Shown here: positions 8,878-17,678 of the stretch, in pieces | How positions within the stretch are numbered: position 1 is the first letter of the stretch | Layout: each line of letters opens with the position of its first letter | Source of the DNA: Phenylobacterium kunshanense | GTDB taxonomy: Bacteria; Pseudomonadota; Alphaproteobacteria; Caulobacterales; Caulobacteraceae | Direction: 5' to 3' | Assembly: GCF_003254525.1 (NCBI RefSeq) | Contig: NZ_QFYS01000010.1 | Coordinates: forward strand, 85,058 to 149,057 | Length of the DNA stretch: 64,000 nt | Program-made: the position numbers and the translations under genes | The notes under the pieces: model-generated | Database searches by the model: none | The model's input: the letters and a program-made list of their open reading frames with translations, nothing else | What the model was told of the DNA's origin: nothing

Positions 8878-9516
8878 GTGGGCGAGCCCAGGATCGACAG
8901 GCGAAGGATCAGGACGCGCGCGGCGCTACTGCGTGCGGGCCAGACGCTGTTCGCCGAGCGTTCGGTCGATGGTGTCAGCATCGACGACATCGTCGCCGCG
9001 GCCGACGTCGCCAAGGGCAGCTTCTACAACCACTTTCCCGACAAGGACGCGCTGGCCCGCACACTGGCCGACCAAGCCCGCCTGGGCGCCGAAGCGCTGG
9101 CCGCTCGCGTCGGGATCGGCATCGAGGACCCGGCCGAGCGCGTCGCCCGCGCGGTCTGCGGCTTCGCCCGGCAGGCGCTGGAGAACCCCGAGAGCGCCCG
9201 CCTGGGCCAGCGCCTGTTCCACAGCGCGGCGATTCCGGACGCGCCGATGAACGCCGGCGTGCGCGCCGATATCCAGGCGGGCCTCGCGGCCGGGCGGTTC
9301 GGCGGCGTCTCCCTCGAAGCGGCCGTTTTGCTGGCCGTCGGCGTCGTGCAGATGGCGGTGTCGCGCGTGGTGGAGCAGGGATCGCCCGCCCATGCCGCCG
9401 CCCTCGCCCAGGACCTCGCCTTCGGCCTGCTCCGCGCCCTGGGGGTCGAGACCCCCGCCGCCCGAACCGTCGCCACGCGCGCCGCCACCGACCTTTTCAA
9501 CGGGCCGCCGCTCTGA
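8878..9516 (+). CDS. TetR/AcrR family transcriptional regulator
   Basis: A 212-residue repressor. The N-terminal helix-turn-helix spans roughly residues 15-55, with VSIDDIVAAADVAKGSFYNHFPDKDAL being the classic TetR recognition region; the rest is an all-helical ligand domain. The start is GTG at 8878. It is followed 24 bases later by the membrane metallo-hydrolase gene in the same direction and is divergent from the DsbA-family isomerase gene. Paired inverted repeats just upstream are its likely operators, so it probably controls itself and both neighbours. The inducer is unknown. Confidence 0.9.
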   Translation: MGEPRIDRRRIRTRAALLRAGQTLFAERSVDGVSIDDIVAAADVAKGSFYNHFPDKDALARTLADQARLGAEALAARVGIGIEDPAERVARAVCGFARQALENPESARLGQRLFHSAAIPDAPMNAGVRADIQAGLAAGRFGGVSLEAAVLLAVGVVQMAVSRVVEQGSPAHAAALAQDLAFGLLRALGVETPAARTVATRAATDLFNGPPL

Positions 9517-9539
9517 GCGCGCCCGATAGGAACCCCGCC

Positions 9540-11027
9540 ATGCTCATCGCCAGCCGAATCGTCGTCGGTCTCTACGGCCTGATCTTCGCCGCCCTCGGCT
9601 TCGGCTTCTGGGTGGCTCCGGAGCGCGCGGCGGCGCGGTTCGCCGTGGAGCCGCTGGGCCCTGTGGGACTATCGACCCTCCGAGGGGACTTCGGCGGCGT
9701 CTTCCTCGGCCTGGCGGTGCTCTGTCTGGTGGGCGTCTGGTCGCGGCGCAGGGGTTTGCTGACGGCGGCGGCCATCGTGCTGGGCGCGATCATCCTCGGG
9801 CGGCTGCTCGGCGCAGCCATGGGCGGCGGCGCGGCCGGCCTCGTCCCCAACCTGCCCGTGGAGATCGTGGGTCTCGTCGCGCTCGTGCTCTGCGTCCGGG
9901 CGCTGCCGCGTTCGGGCGAGCCCAGCCGGCCGCTCCGCGCCCTCGCCATGGCGGGTGTGATCGTCGCCATGGTTCTCGGCCTCGGCGCCGTGGCGCTGAA
10001 CATGCCGGCGGTCCAGGACGGCCTGCTCCAGCGCGTCGCCGCGGTGAACATCCGCCGGGACAACGCCACCCTGGTGACCGACCCCTCCGCCCTCCGCGTG
10101 GCGCTCTGCGGCACCTCGGCGCCGCTTCCCAGCCCCAAGCGCGCCAAGGCCTGCGTCGCCGTCATGGCGGGCGGCAAGATCTGGATCGTCGACAGCGGCC
10201 CGGAGTCGACCAAGAACCTGATGCAGTGGGGCGTGCCGCTGGACCGGACGGCCGGGGTCCTGCTGACCCACTTCCATTCCGACCACATCGGCGACCTGGG
10301 CGAACTGAACCTGCAGACCTGGGTGCCCGGCCGGCCGGCGCCGCTGGCTGTCTATGGCGGCCCGGGCGTCGAGCAGGTGGTCGACGGGTTCAACCTGGCC
10401 TACGCCCAGGACCGGGGCTACCGCACGGCTCACCACACCGCCGCGATCATGCCGCCAGCCACGTCGACGCTCGTCGCCCGGCCGATCGCCCTGCCGGCCG
10501 CGACGCAGGGCCAGCCCCGGACGGCCGTGATCCATGACGACGGCCAGATGCGCATCACCGCAATCGAGACCAACCACGCGCCGGTCGCGCCGGCCTATGC
10601 CTACCGCTTCGACTACAGGGGCCGCTCGCTGGTGGTGACCGGCGACACCACCGCCTACGCGCCGCTCACCGCGGCCTCGCGCGGCGCCGACATCTTCATG
10701 TCCGAGGCGCTGAACCGCGAGATGGTCCGAACCATGGAGGCCACGGCGAGAGACGTCAGCAAGCCCCGCATCGCGCACATCATGCACGACATTCAGGACT
10801 ACCATATCTCACCCAAGGAGGCGGCGCAGGCGGCCAACCAGGCGGGCGCGCGAATGCTTGTCCTCTACCACCTGATCCCGGCGCCGGATAACGCGATCCT
10901 GAAGTCGATCTTCACGCGGGGCCTGGACGATGCCCGGCAGGGCGACTGGGACCTCGCCGAGGACGGCAGCCTCTACACCCTGCCCGTGGGGTCCACGGAG
11001 ATCCGCATCGGGCGCGTGCCGAAGTAG
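9540..11027 (+). CDS. Membrane-anchored metallo-beta-lactamase-fold hydrolase
   Basis: A 495-residue two-part protein. Residues 1-160 form about four or five membrane segments resembling small DUF4345-type membrane proteins. Residues about 185-490 are a metallo-beta-lactamase domain of the ribonuclease-Z-like class. Metal ligands are in LTHFHSDHIGDLGE (His244, His246, Asp248, His249), with a later metal-binding aspartate in VVTGDTTAY and a histidine in RIAHIMHD. Separate MBL hydrolases of this type act on arylsulfate, lactone or phosphodiester substrates; the substrate here is unknown. With a TetR gene directly upstream, a detoxification or xenobiotic-response role is plausible but inferred. 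Confidence 0.82.
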   Translation: MLIASRIVVGLYGLIFAALGFGFWVAPERAAARFAVEPLGPVGLSTLRGDFGGVFLGLAVLCLVGVWSRRRGLLTAAAIVLGAIILGRLLGAAMGGGAAGLVPNLPVEIVGLVALVLCVRALPRSGEPSRPLRALAMAGVIVAMVLGLGAVALNMPAVQDGLLQRVAAVNIRRDNATLVTDPSALRVALCGTSAPLPSPKRAKACVAVMAGGKIWIVDSGPESTKNLMQWGVPLDRTAGVLLTHFHSDHIGDLGELNLQTWVPGRPAPLAVYGGPGVEQVVDGFNLAYAQDRGYRTAHHTAAIMPPATSTLVARPIALPAATQGQPRTAVIHDDGQMRITAIETNHAPVAPAYAYRFDYRGRSLVVTGDTTAYAPLTAASRGADIFMSEALNREMVRTMEATARDVSKPRIAHIMHDIQDYHISPKEAAQAANQAGARMLVLYHLIPAPDNAILKSIFTRGLDDARQGDWDLAEDGSLYTLPVGSTEIRIGRVPK

Positions 11028-11034
11028 GACGCCC

Positions 11035-11286
11035 TCAGGCGTCGCAGGGCCGCATCGTGTGGGCCACGTGGAAGGCGCCGGAGTGCGACAGGACGATCCA
11101 GTCGCCGGAGTGCGCCACGACCGGGCCCTCGGGCGTCCGAACCTGAACGGCGGCGGCCTCGGCGACCGATTGGGCGTCCTCGCCCAGCCATTGCCAGAGG
11201 ACGGTCCAGTTCTTTCGATCGTGCGCCGGCGGCACCCGCAACGCGGCGCCGTGGTCGAACGGGGGATGCAGGCGGATGACTCGCAT
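11035..11286 (-). CDS. Hypothetical small protein
   Basis: An 83-residue reading frame from ATG 11286 (a 6-residue longer version from 11304 is possible). It contains PVVAHSGDWIVLSHSGAFHVAHTM, which resembles short 'GDWIV' proteins found as conserved hypotheticals in alphaproteobacteria. It has no signal peptide or membrane segment. The coding bias fits a real gene and it fits between its neighbours without overlap, ending seven bases after the convergent hydrolase. I do not recognise a function. Confidence 0.5.
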   Translation of the reverse strand: MRVIRLHPPFDHGAALRVPPAHDRKNWTVLWQWLGEDAQSVAEAAAVQVRTPEGPVVAHSGDWIVLSHSGAFHVAHTMRPCDA

Positions 11287-11346
11287 GACCTTCGGAAACC
11301 ACAACTCTCGAAAGCCCAGTTCGGCGGTGCTTCGGTCACCAAGACC

Positions 11347-11363
11347 TTAACCACGACGGTTTA
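11347..11363. promoter_or_regulatory. Inverted repeat upstream of the XRE regulator
   Basis: TTAACC-ACGAC-GGTTTA forms a 6+5+6 inverted repeat with one mismatch, within the 210-base relatively AT-rich gap that precedes the XRE gene. It could be an operator for that regulator. The TTAA half also resembles the CtrA half-site, but a second TTAA at the standard spacing is absent. Otherwise no clear promoter hexamers are seen in this gap. Confidence 0.35.
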
Positions 11364-11496
11364 GTGTGCGTTCGGGTGGGTTGAACGCCGGTCGCCTCAA
11401 GGCTGAAATAGCTTTGCGGTTTTAAGACGAAGGCGCTTAGTCGCAACTTGGGCTTGCGGGTGAAGACGGGAACACTCGCACAATGGAGGTACTGCC

Positions 11497-11913
11497 ATGT
11501 CGGAGGTGTCGACCAAGGCGCCTGATCCAATGGACATCGCGCTCGGGGCCGCGGTGCGCATTCGTCGCCGGACTATCGGTATGTCGCAGGAAGCGCTCGC
11601 CGATCAGTGCGGCGTCAGCTTCCAGCAAATCCAGAAATACGAGAACGGGACCAACCGGATCTCATTCTCTCGCCTGGTGCAGATCGCGCGCGCGCTCCGC
11701 TGCCGGGTCACCGACCTGATGGACGTCTTCGACGGCGCCGACAAAGAGACCGCCGACGACCTTGACCTGCTCACCCGGATGCGTACGCCGGGCGCGCTGG
11801 AACTGCTGTCGGCCTACGAACGGCTGCCGCCGGAGGTGCGTAGCTCGCTGGTCAATCTGGTCCGCAGCCTGACGGCGCAACAGGCCACGGCCAAGGAAGC
11901 GGCGACAGTCTAG
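11497..11913 (+). CDS. XRE-family transcriptional regulator
   Basis: A 138-residue DNA-binding protein. The Cro/CI-type helix-turn-helix occupies residues about 17-75: IRRRTIGMSQEALADQCGV, then FQQIQKYENGTNRISFSRL. The C-terminal 50 residues form a short helical tail typical of the alphaproteobacterial version of this family. It is convergent with the TlpA gene, overlapping by four bases. No adjacent toxin or phage gene is present, so it is more likely a stand-alone chromosomal regulator. Its targets are unknown. Confidence 0.88.
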   Translation: MSEVSTKAPDPMDIALGAAVRIRRRTIGMSQEALADQCGVSFQQIQKYENGTNRISFSRLVQIARALRCRVTDLMDVFDGADKETADDLDLLTRMRTPGALELLSAYERLPPEVRSSLVNLVRSLTAQQATAKEAATV

Positions 11914-12560
11914 GCGCCGGCCAGGGCCTTTTCGACCAGGGCGCGGGCCTCGGGGCCGGACCAGTCGGCCTCGCCCGCGACCCGCCCGACTTCCAGGCCG
12001 TCCTTGCCATAGACGACGGTCGTGGGCGCGCCTGGCGCGGCGGGAACCAGCTTGAACGGCAGCTTCATTTCGCGGTCGTGGTAGAACTTGAGCGGCGCGT
12101 TCTGAGCGATGAACAGGCGCGCCTGATCGGCCGCGTCCACGGAATCGATGCTGACCGCCACCACTTCGACCGGCTGACCTTCGTAGGTCTTGGCCAGCTT
12201 GGCCAGGGTGGGCATCTCGACCTTGCAGGGCGCGCACCACGTCGCCCAGATGTTCAGGACAACCACCTTCCCCTTCAGGTCGGCGACCTTCAGCGGCTTT
12301 CCGGCCGAGTCGTAGAAGGCGTAGTCCGGCGAGGGCGTCGGCTGCGTCGGCGTGGTCAGCTTGTCTGCGAACGAGGCTCCGCCCGTCTTGGCCCCGGCCG
12401 CTGCGGGCGCCGGCGCTGACGGCTGTGTCGGCGCCGTGTTGGTGGAAGCCTGGACGATGATGTAGACAACCGCCGCGACGCCCACGAGGGCGGCGCCCCA
12501 GAGGGCCCAGGTCAGGATCCCGCCCTTGGGCTTACCCTGCGCTTGCGGATCTTCGCTCAT
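11910..12560 (-). CDS. tlpA: TlpA-like thiol:disulfide interchange protein
   Basis: A 216-residue membrane-anchored thioredoxin-fold protein: a TM segment at residues about 15-37, a low-complexity Ala/Pro/Thr linker to about 75, and a TlpA/ResA domain with WCAPC (Cys109, Cys112) facing the periplasm. It probably reduces disulfides in cytochrome c or copper-centre assembly. The start ATG has GGAGG and GAGG just upstream; these lie inside the divergent argH coding region, since the two start codons abut exactly. The placement next to argH is commonly seen in Caulobacterales. The precise partner is unknown. Confidence 0.87.
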   Translation of the reverse strand: MSEDPQAQGKPKGGILTWALWGAALVGVAAVVYIIVQASTNTAPTQPSAPAPAAAGAKTGGASFADKLTTPTQPTPSPDYAFYDSAGKPLKVADLKGKVVVLNIWATWCAPCKVEMPTLAKLAKTYEGQPVEVVAVSIDSVDAADQARLFIAQNAPLKFYHDREMKLPFKLVPAAPGAPTTVVYGKDGLEVGRVAGEADWSGPEARALVEKALAGA

Positions 12561-13997
12561 ATGACCTCGTCTTCCTCCAACACGCCGGCCGGCCAGACCC
12601 CGTCCGGGCAGGCCTCATCCGGGCAAGCCATGTGGGGCGGCAGGTTTTCCGACAAGCCTGCCGAACTGATGCAGGCGATCAACGTCTCCATCGGGTTCGA
12701 CAAGCGACTCGCGGCGCAAGACCTTGCCGGCTCGCGGGCGCACGCCGCGATGTTGTGCAGCGCGGGCGTAATTGCAAGCGAGGACGAGGCCGCGATCCAG
12801 AAGGGCCTCGACAAGATCGCCGGCGAGATCGCCGACGGCACGTTTCCGTTCCGCGAGGAATACGAGGACATCCACATGAACGTGGAGGCCCGCCTGCGCG
12901 AGCTGATCGGGCCGGTGGCGGGCCGGCTCCACACGGCGCGCTCCCGCAACGACCAGGTGGCCCTGGACTTCCGCATGTGGGTTCGCGACGCGTGCGACCG
13001 CACCATCGCCCAGCTCCGGGCGCTGCAGGCGGCGCTGGTGGCGCAGGCCGAGGCTCACGCCGATACGCTGATGCCGGGCTTCACCCACCTGCAGCCGGCC
13101 CAGCCCGTCACCTTCGGCCACCATCTGATGGCCTATGTGGAGATGTTCGGCCGCGACGCCAGCCGCTTCTCCGACGCGCGCCGCCGGATGAACGAGAGCC
13201 CGCTCGGCGCCGCCGCCCTGGCCGGATCGCCCTTTCCCATCGACCGCGAGATGACCGCCAAGGCGCTCGGGTTCGACCGCCCGACGGCCAACTCCCTCGA
13301 CAGCGTCTCCGACCGCGACTTCGCGCTGGAGGCCCTCGCCGCCGCCACGCTGTGCGGCGTGCACCTCTCGCGCCTGGCCGAGGAGATCGTCATCTGGACG
13401 ACGCCGCAGTTCGGCTTCATCCGGCTGTCCGACGCCTTCACGACCGGCTCGTCCATCATGCCGCAGAAGAAGAACCCCGACGCGGCCGAACTGGTCAGGG
13501 CCAAGGTGGGCCGCCTGCTCGGATCGTTCACCCAGCTCACCGTCGTCATGAAGGGCCTGCCGCTCGCCTATTCCAAGGACATGCAGGAGGACAAGGTGCC
13601 CACGTTCGAGGCCTTTGACGCCCTCGAGCTGAGCCTGAAAGCCATGGCCGGCATGGTCGCCGACCTCGAGCCGGTCGCCCCCCGGATGGCCGCCGCCGCG
13701 GGCGCCGGCTTCTCCACCGCCACCGATCTCGCCGACTGGCTGGTACGCACGCTCGACATGCCGTTCCGCGACGCCCACCATGTGACGGGCGCGGCGGTGA
13801 AGCGGGCCGAGCAGCTCGGCTGCGATCTCGCCGAGCTGCCGCTGGCCGAGCTGCAGGCCCTCTCCCAGGGCATCGGGCCGGACGTCTACGAGGTGCTGAC
13901 GCCGAGCGCGTCCGCCGGCAGCCGGAAGAGTTATGGCGGAACCGCGCCGGACCAGGTCCGGGCGCAGATCAAGCGTTGGAAGGAAGCCCTGGCATGA
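12561..13997 (+). CDS. argH: Argininosuccinate lyase
   Basis: Last step of arginine synthesis: splits argininosuccinate into arginine and fumarate; cytosolic homotetramer. The 478-residue product carries the fumarase/lyase superfamily signature [12 protein letters not shown] and the family motifs [23 protein letters not shown] and [14 protein letters not shown] give ATG 12561, which abuts the divergent tlpA start codon; no good Shine-Dalgarno precedes it, so initiation at ATG 12630 (residue 24, at MWGGRFS) is a real alternative. The stop overlaps the lipoprotein gene by four bases (ATGA), starting a coupled argH-lipoprotein-lysA operon. Confidence 0.96.
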   Translation: MTSSSSNTPAGQTPSGQASSGQAMWGGRFSDKPAELMQAINVSIGFDKRLAAQDLAGSRAHAAMLCSAGVIASEDEAAIQKGLDKIAGEIADGTFPFREEYEDIHMNVEARLRELIGPVAGRLHTARSRNDQVALDFRMWVRDACDRTIAQLRALQAALVAQAEAHADTLMPGFTHLQPAQPVTFGHHLMAYVEMFGRDASRFSDARRRMNESPLGAAALAGSPFPIDREMTAKALGFDRPTANSLDSVSDRDFALEALAAATLCGVHLSRLAEEIVIWTTPQFGFIRLSDAFTTGSSIMPQKKNPDAAELVRAKVGRLLGSFTQLTVVMKGLPLAYSKDMQEDKVPTFEAFDALELSLKAMAGMVADLEPVAPRMAAAAGAGFSTATDLADWLVRTLDMPFRDAHHVTGAAVKRAEQLGCDLAELPLAELQALSQGIGPDVYEVLTPSASAGSRKSYGGTAPDQVRAQIKRWKEALA

Positions 13998-14296
13998 CCC
14001 GCATCCTGATGATCGGCGCCCTCGCCCTCGCTGCCGGTCTCGCCGGCTGCGGCAAGGTGGGTCCGCTCGAGCGCCCCGGCCCGCTGTTCGGCGCCGAGCG
14101 CAACACGACGAAGGACGCCGACAGCGCCCAGCGCCAGCAGGATCCGAGCCGGCCTGTCGACACGGTCGACCCGCGCGACCGCGCCACCGACCCGGCGCCG
14201 CCGCGCACCCTGCCGATCCCCGGCAGCGGCCAGAATCCGACCGCCCCGGCGCCGCCCAGCGCCCTGCCCGACCCCTACGCCAATCCTCGCCGATGA
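13994..14296 (+). CDS. Small LptM-like lipoprotein
   Basis: A 100-residue lipoprotein: a signal peptide ending in LAGC (Cys18), immediately followed by [10 protein letters not shown], the short 'CGxxGPL' consensus of the LptM/YifL family, then a long Pro/Asp-rich disordered tail. In enterobacteria LptM helps mature the LptD outer-membrane translocon. The position between argH and lysA, with ATGA overlaps on both sides, is the usual location of this family in proteobacteria. The functional transfer to this protein is by motif and context only. Confidence 0.75.
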   Translation: MTRILMIGALALAAGLAGCGKVGPLERPGPLFGAERNTTKDADSAQRQQDPSRPVDTVDPRDRATDPAPPRTLPIPGSGQNPTAPAPPSALPDPYANPRR

Positions 14297-15561
14297 ATCA
14301 CTTCGAGCTCCAGGGGGGCGAGCTCTGGTGTGAGGGCGTGCCGCTGGTCCGCATCGCCGAGGCCGTGGGAACCCCTGTCTACGTCTATTCGTCGGCCACG
14401 CTGGAGCGGCACTTCACGGTCCTGCGCGACGCGCTGACGGGCGCTGGCCTCAAGGATCCGCTCATCGCCTTCGCGGTAAAGGCCAACTCGAACGTCGCGG
14501 TCCTGCGCACCCTGGCGCGCCTCGGCGCCGGCGCTGACGTGGTCTCCGAGGGGGAGATCCGCCGCGCCCTGGCCGCGGGCGTCCCGCCCGAACGCATCGT
14601 CTTCTCCGGCGTCGGCAAGACTGACCAAGAGATCGCCTTCGCGGTGGAAACCGGCGTCGCCGAGATCAACGTCGAGTCCGAGCCCGAGCTGCACGCGGTC
14701 AACCGCGTGGCCCAAAGCCTCGGCAAGCGGGCGACCGTGGCGATCCGGGTCAACCCCGACGTCGAGGCCGGCGGCCACGCCAAGATCTCCACCGGCAAGG
14801 CCGAGAACAAGTTCGGTGTCAGCTTCTCCGAGGCTGAGCGGCTCTACGCCAACGCTTCGAACATGGCGGGCGTCCGGCCGGCGGGCGTCGCCTGCCACAT
14901 CGGCAGCCAGATCACCGACCTTGCGCCCATGGAAGCCGCGTTCGCCAAGATGCGCGGCCTCGTGGAGCGGCTGAAGGCCGAGGGGCTGCCGGTCGAGCGC
15001 CTGGACCTCGGCGGCGGCCTGGGCGTGCCCTACTTCAACCAGCCGGAGCCACCCGGGCCCGACGCCTACGCCGCGATGATCGGGCGCGTGACCAGGGGCC
15101 TCGACGTCCAGCTCGCCTTCGAGCCGGGCCGCATGATCGCCGCCAACGCCGGCGTCCTGATCGCCCGGGTGAACCACGTCCACGAGCGCCCCGAGGGCCG
15201 CAAGTTCCTCGTGCTGGACGCGGCCATGAACGACCTGCTTCGCCCGGCCATGTACGACGCCTACCACGACATCCGACCGGTGAAGCCCCGCGCCGGCGAG
15301 CCGGTGGTCTATGACGTGGTCGGCCCGGTCTGCGAGACGGGCGACACCTTTACCCGCGACCGCGCCCTGCCGCCGATGCAGGCGGGCGACCTCATCGCGT
15401 TCATGAGCGCGGGCGCGTATGGCGCGGCGATGGCCAGCGAATACAACTCCCGCCTGCTGGTCCCCGAAGTGCTGGTGAAAGGCGACGACTACGCCGTCGT
15501 GCGGCCGCGGCCCACCTACCAGGACATGCTGGATCGCGAGCGCCTGCCGGACTGGCTGTAG
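14293..15561 (+). CDS. lysA: Diaminopimelate decarboxylase
   Basis: PLP enzyme converting meso-diaminopimelate to L-lysine, the last step of lysine synthesis. The 422-residue protein has the PLP lysine in IAFAVKANSNVAVL, the phosphate-binding glycines in DLGGGLGVPY, EPGRMIAANAG, and the substrate-side cysteine in GPVCETGDTF. ATG 14293 overlaps the lipoprotein stop by four bases. A much longer in-frame extension leftwards through the lipoprotein gene is only an open frame without coding sense. Confidence 0.96.
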   Translation: MNHFELQGGELWCEGVPLVRIAEAVGTPVYVYSSATLERHFTVLRDALTGAGLKDPLIAFAVKANSNVAVLRTLARLGAGADVVSEGEIRRALAAGVPPERIVFSGVGKTDQEIAFAVETGVAEINVESEPELHAVNRVAQSLGKRATVAIRVNPDVEAGGHAKISTGKAENKFGVSFSEAERLYANASNMAGVRPAGVACHIGSQITDLAPMEAAFAKMRGLVERLKAEGLPVERLDLGGGLGVPYFNQPEPPGPDAYAAMIGRVTRGLDVQLAFEPGRMIAANAGVLIARVNHVHERPEGRKFLVLDAAMNDLLRPAMYDAYHDIRPVKPRAGEPVVYDVVGPVCETGDTFTRDRALPPMQAGDLIAFMSAGAYGAAMASEYNSRLLVPEVLVKGDDYAVVRPRPTYQDMLDRERLPDWL

Positions 15562-15571
15562 CTTCCGCTGC

Positions 15572-16102
15572 TCAGTCCATCGCCCCGATGTAGGGCAGGC
15601 CGCGCATTCCCCCCGCCACGTCCAGGCCATAGCCGACCAGGAACCGCTCAGGGGCCTCCCAGGCCACGAAGTCGGGCTCGATGGATCGCTCCGTCGGCCA
15701 CGGCTTGCGGGCGAAGACCGCCGTCAGCACCTCGCTGGCGCCCGAATCCTTCACCAGCCGTTTCGCCTCCGACAGCGATAGGCCGGTATCGAACACGTCG
15801 TCGACGATCAGCGCCTTCCGGCCGGCGATCGGCCGCTGCATGTCCGCGCGCACCTCGCACCGGCCGCTGGATTGCCGCTCGTCCTTGTACGAAGCCAGCC
15901 ATAGGGCGTCGAACCGCACCAGCCGGCCCCGCCGGGCGAGCGCCCGCGTCAGGTCGGCGGCAAACCAGATGCCGCCGGTGAGCAGGCACACGACCACCGT
16001 CTCGTCGTCGATGCGCGGGGCGATCTCGGCCGCCAGGGCGTCCACCCGCTGCGCCACTTCCGCCTCGGAGATCAGGACTGTCGGGGGCTCAATGCGGCTC
16101 AT
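15572..16102 (-). CDS. hpt: Hypoxanthine phosphoribosyltransferase
   Basis: Purine salvage enzyme joining hypoxanthine or guanine to PRPP. The 176-residue protein has the PRPP-binding loop ALIVDDVFDTGLSL and the upstream LLTGGIWFAADL and LWLASYKDER segments of the family. The C-terminal VGYGLDVAGGMRGLPYIG matches the family's closing motif. It lies 13 bases downstream of the zinc-ribbon gene in overlapping frames, so the two are probably co-transcribed. It is convergent with lysA. Adenine or xanthine specificity cannot be excluded. Confidence 0.88.
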   Translation of the reverse strand: MSRIEPPTVLISEAEVAQRVDALAAEIAPRIDDETVVVCLLTGGIWFAADLTRALARRGRLVRFDALWLASYKDERQSSGRCEVRADMQRPIAGRKALIVDDVFDTGLSLSEAKRLVKDSGASEVLTAVFARKPWPTERSIEPDFVAWEAPERFLVGYGLDVAGGMRGLPYIGAMD

Positions 16103-16895
16103 GCGTCTTCAGGGCGTCCGGACTGTCGGCGGGAAGGGGCTGGGCCTCGACCGGTTCCGGTCCGGCAGGGGCGGCCGGGGCGGCGGCGTGGCTCTGCGCG
16201 GCCTTTGCGGGCGCCTTGGCCTCCGGATCGAACGCGACCTCCAGTTCGAAGGCTCCGGACGGCGGGTCCGGAAGCGAGACGGCGAAATAGCGCTTTGCCC
16301 CCGGCGGGACCCGGCCGTTCAGGGGGGCTACGACCAGGCTGGTCAGCGGCTTGTCGTCCTTGTCCAGCAGGCTGACGCGGATCGGCGGAGCGTCCACCGG
16401 CTCATCCCGCACCGATCGGACCGCGCCGGTCACCGCCAGCACCGGGCGTCCGCCCTGGAAGGTCTCCTTGGACGCCACGTCCTCCAGCACGAGGCCGATG
16501 GTGTTCACGGGCAGGCCTATGGCGGCGAAGAGCGGCGCCATGCCGGGGACCACGCCGACCACCTGCTGTCGCGCCAGGATCAGCCCCGACAGAAGCAGCG
16601 CCACGCCCACCGCGACGCCCGCGGCGATCGCCGCGGCCAGTGGGGTCTTCGGGCGCGCCGGCCTTTCCAGCCTGGGAGGTGGAGCGACGAAGTCGACCTG
16701 CTCCTCGGGCGGCGGTTCGGCCGGCCCCTCCACCACGAGGTCGTCTTCGGGCGCCTCAGGCTCGGGTTCGCTCCGGTCCTGATAGGCGCGCCAACGGTGG
16801 CCGCAGCTCGTGCACTTCACCATCCGGCCAAGCCGCGGGATCCGCAGATCGTCCACGAAATAGCTGGTGTCGCACTCTGGACAGGTCAGTATCAT
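16089..16895 (-). CDS. MJ0042-type zinc-ribbon membrane protein (DUF3426-like)
   Basis: A 268-residue protein opening with a zinc ribbon: MILTCPECDTSYFVDD and VKCTSCGHRW supply the four cysteines. A proline- and acid-rich linker follows to about residue 80, then one TM helix (about 90-112) and a C-terminal DUF3426-like periplasmic beta domain. Such proteins are widespread near hpt or ftsEX in alphaproteobacteria, and their role is not established. The start is ATG 16895; an open extension to 17627 on this strand is antisense to ftsE and is rejected. The 3' end overlaps the hpt start by 14 bases. Confidence 0.85.
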   Translation of the reverse strand: MILTCPECDTSYFVDDLRIPRLGRMVKCTSCGHRWRAYQDRSEPEPEAPEDDLVVEGPAEPPPEEQVDFVAPPPRLERPARPKTPLAAAIAAGVAVGVALLLSGLILARQQVVGVVPGMAPLFAAIGLPVNTIGLVLEDVASKETFQGGRPVLAVTGAVRSVRDEPVDAPPIRVSLLDKDDKPLTSLVVAPLNGRVPPGAKRYFAVSLPDPPSGAFELEVAFDPEAKAPAKAAQSHAAAPAAPAGPEPVEAQPLPADSPDALKTHEPH

Positions 16896-16952
16896 TCGGG
16901 CGAATCGGACGCTCCAGACCCCTGACCTCCGAGGTCGCCGATTTCGGCCCGC

Positions 16953-17678
16953 ATGTCCAGAAACGCCCACGTCGCAGCCGAGGACGCCTCGGCCGACGAA
17001 ATCCTTCGATTCTCCGGCGTGTCCATGCGCTATGGGCGCGGGCCCGAGGTGCTGAGCGACGTCTCGCTGTCGCTGCCGCGTGGCTCCTTCCACTTCATCA
17101 CCGGCCCCTCTGGCGCGGGCAAGAGCTCGCTGCTCAAGCTGATCTACCTGGCCGCGCGCCCGTCTTCGGGCTCCATCCGCCTGTTCGGCGAGGACGTGGG
17201 CGCGGCGCCGGCGTCGATATTGCCCCGGATGCGTCGCCGGATCGGCGTGGTCTTCCAGGACCTCCTCCTGCTCGACCACCTGTCGGCGTTCGACAACACC
17301 GCCCTGCCCCTGCGCATCGCCGGCCACAAGCCTTCGGAATATCGCGGCGACGTGGCGGAACTGCTGGCCTGGGTCGGCCTCAAGAGCCGCATGCACGCCT
17401 TGCCCCCCACCCTGGCCGGGGGAGAGAAGCAGCGGCTGGCCATCGCCCGAGCCGTCGTGGGGCGCCCCGAGATCCTGCTGGCCGACGAACCCACCGGCAA
17501 CGTCGACCACGAGATGGCGCTGCGGATCTACCGCCTGTTCGTCGAGCTCAACCGCCTGGGCACGACCGTGATCATCGCCACCCACGACCAGGACCTCGTA
17601 GCCCGGTCGGCCCGGCCGGTGCTGCACCTGGACAAGGGCCGGCTGCGCCCGCTGCCGCCGCAGGGGCCCGTGGAATGA
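16953..17678 (+). CDS. ftsE: Cell division ATP-binding protein FtsE
   Basis: ATPase half of the FtsEX complex at the division septum, which controls peptidoglycan hydrolases through FtsX. The 241-residue ABC protein has Walker A GPSGAGKSS, a Q-loop in VVFQDLLLLD, the signature LAGGEKQRLAIARA, Walker B ILLADEPTGNVD and the switch histidine in IIATHDQD. The stop overlaps the ftsX start by four bases. It is divergent from the zinc-ribbon gene with a 57-base gap. The signature serine of LSGGE is replaced by alanine (LAGGE), a change seen in other FtsE-like proteins. Confidence 0.95.
   Translation: MSRNAHVAAEDASADEILRFSGVSMRYGRGPEVLSDVSLSLPRGSFHFITGPSGAGKSSLLKLIYLAARPSSGSIRLFGEDVGAAPASILPRMRRRIGVVFQDLLLLDHLSAFDNTALPLRIAGHKPSEYRGDVAELLAWVGLKSRMHALPPTLAGGEKQRLAIARAVVGRPEILLADEPTGNVDHEMALRIYRLFVELNRLGTTVIIATHDQDLVARSARPVLHLDKGRLRPLPPQGPVE

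Noticed and set aside
10809..11354. A 181-codon minus-strand frame covering the small hypothetical gene region
   Set aside because: It overlaps the hydrolase gene extensively; the shorter frame fits the gap and codon use better.
11347..11363. CtrA binding site upstream of the XRE gene
   Set aside because: One TTAA half is present but no second TTAA at the standard seven-base spacing.
14275..15630. A 451-codon minus-strand open frame opposite lysA
   Set aside because: Fully antisense to lysA, low-complexity His/Arg/Gly-rich translation, no recognisable domain.
16896..17627. N-terminal extension of the zinc-ribbon gene to 17627
   Set aside because: It would run antisense through ftsE; the MILTCPECD start at 16895 matches the family.
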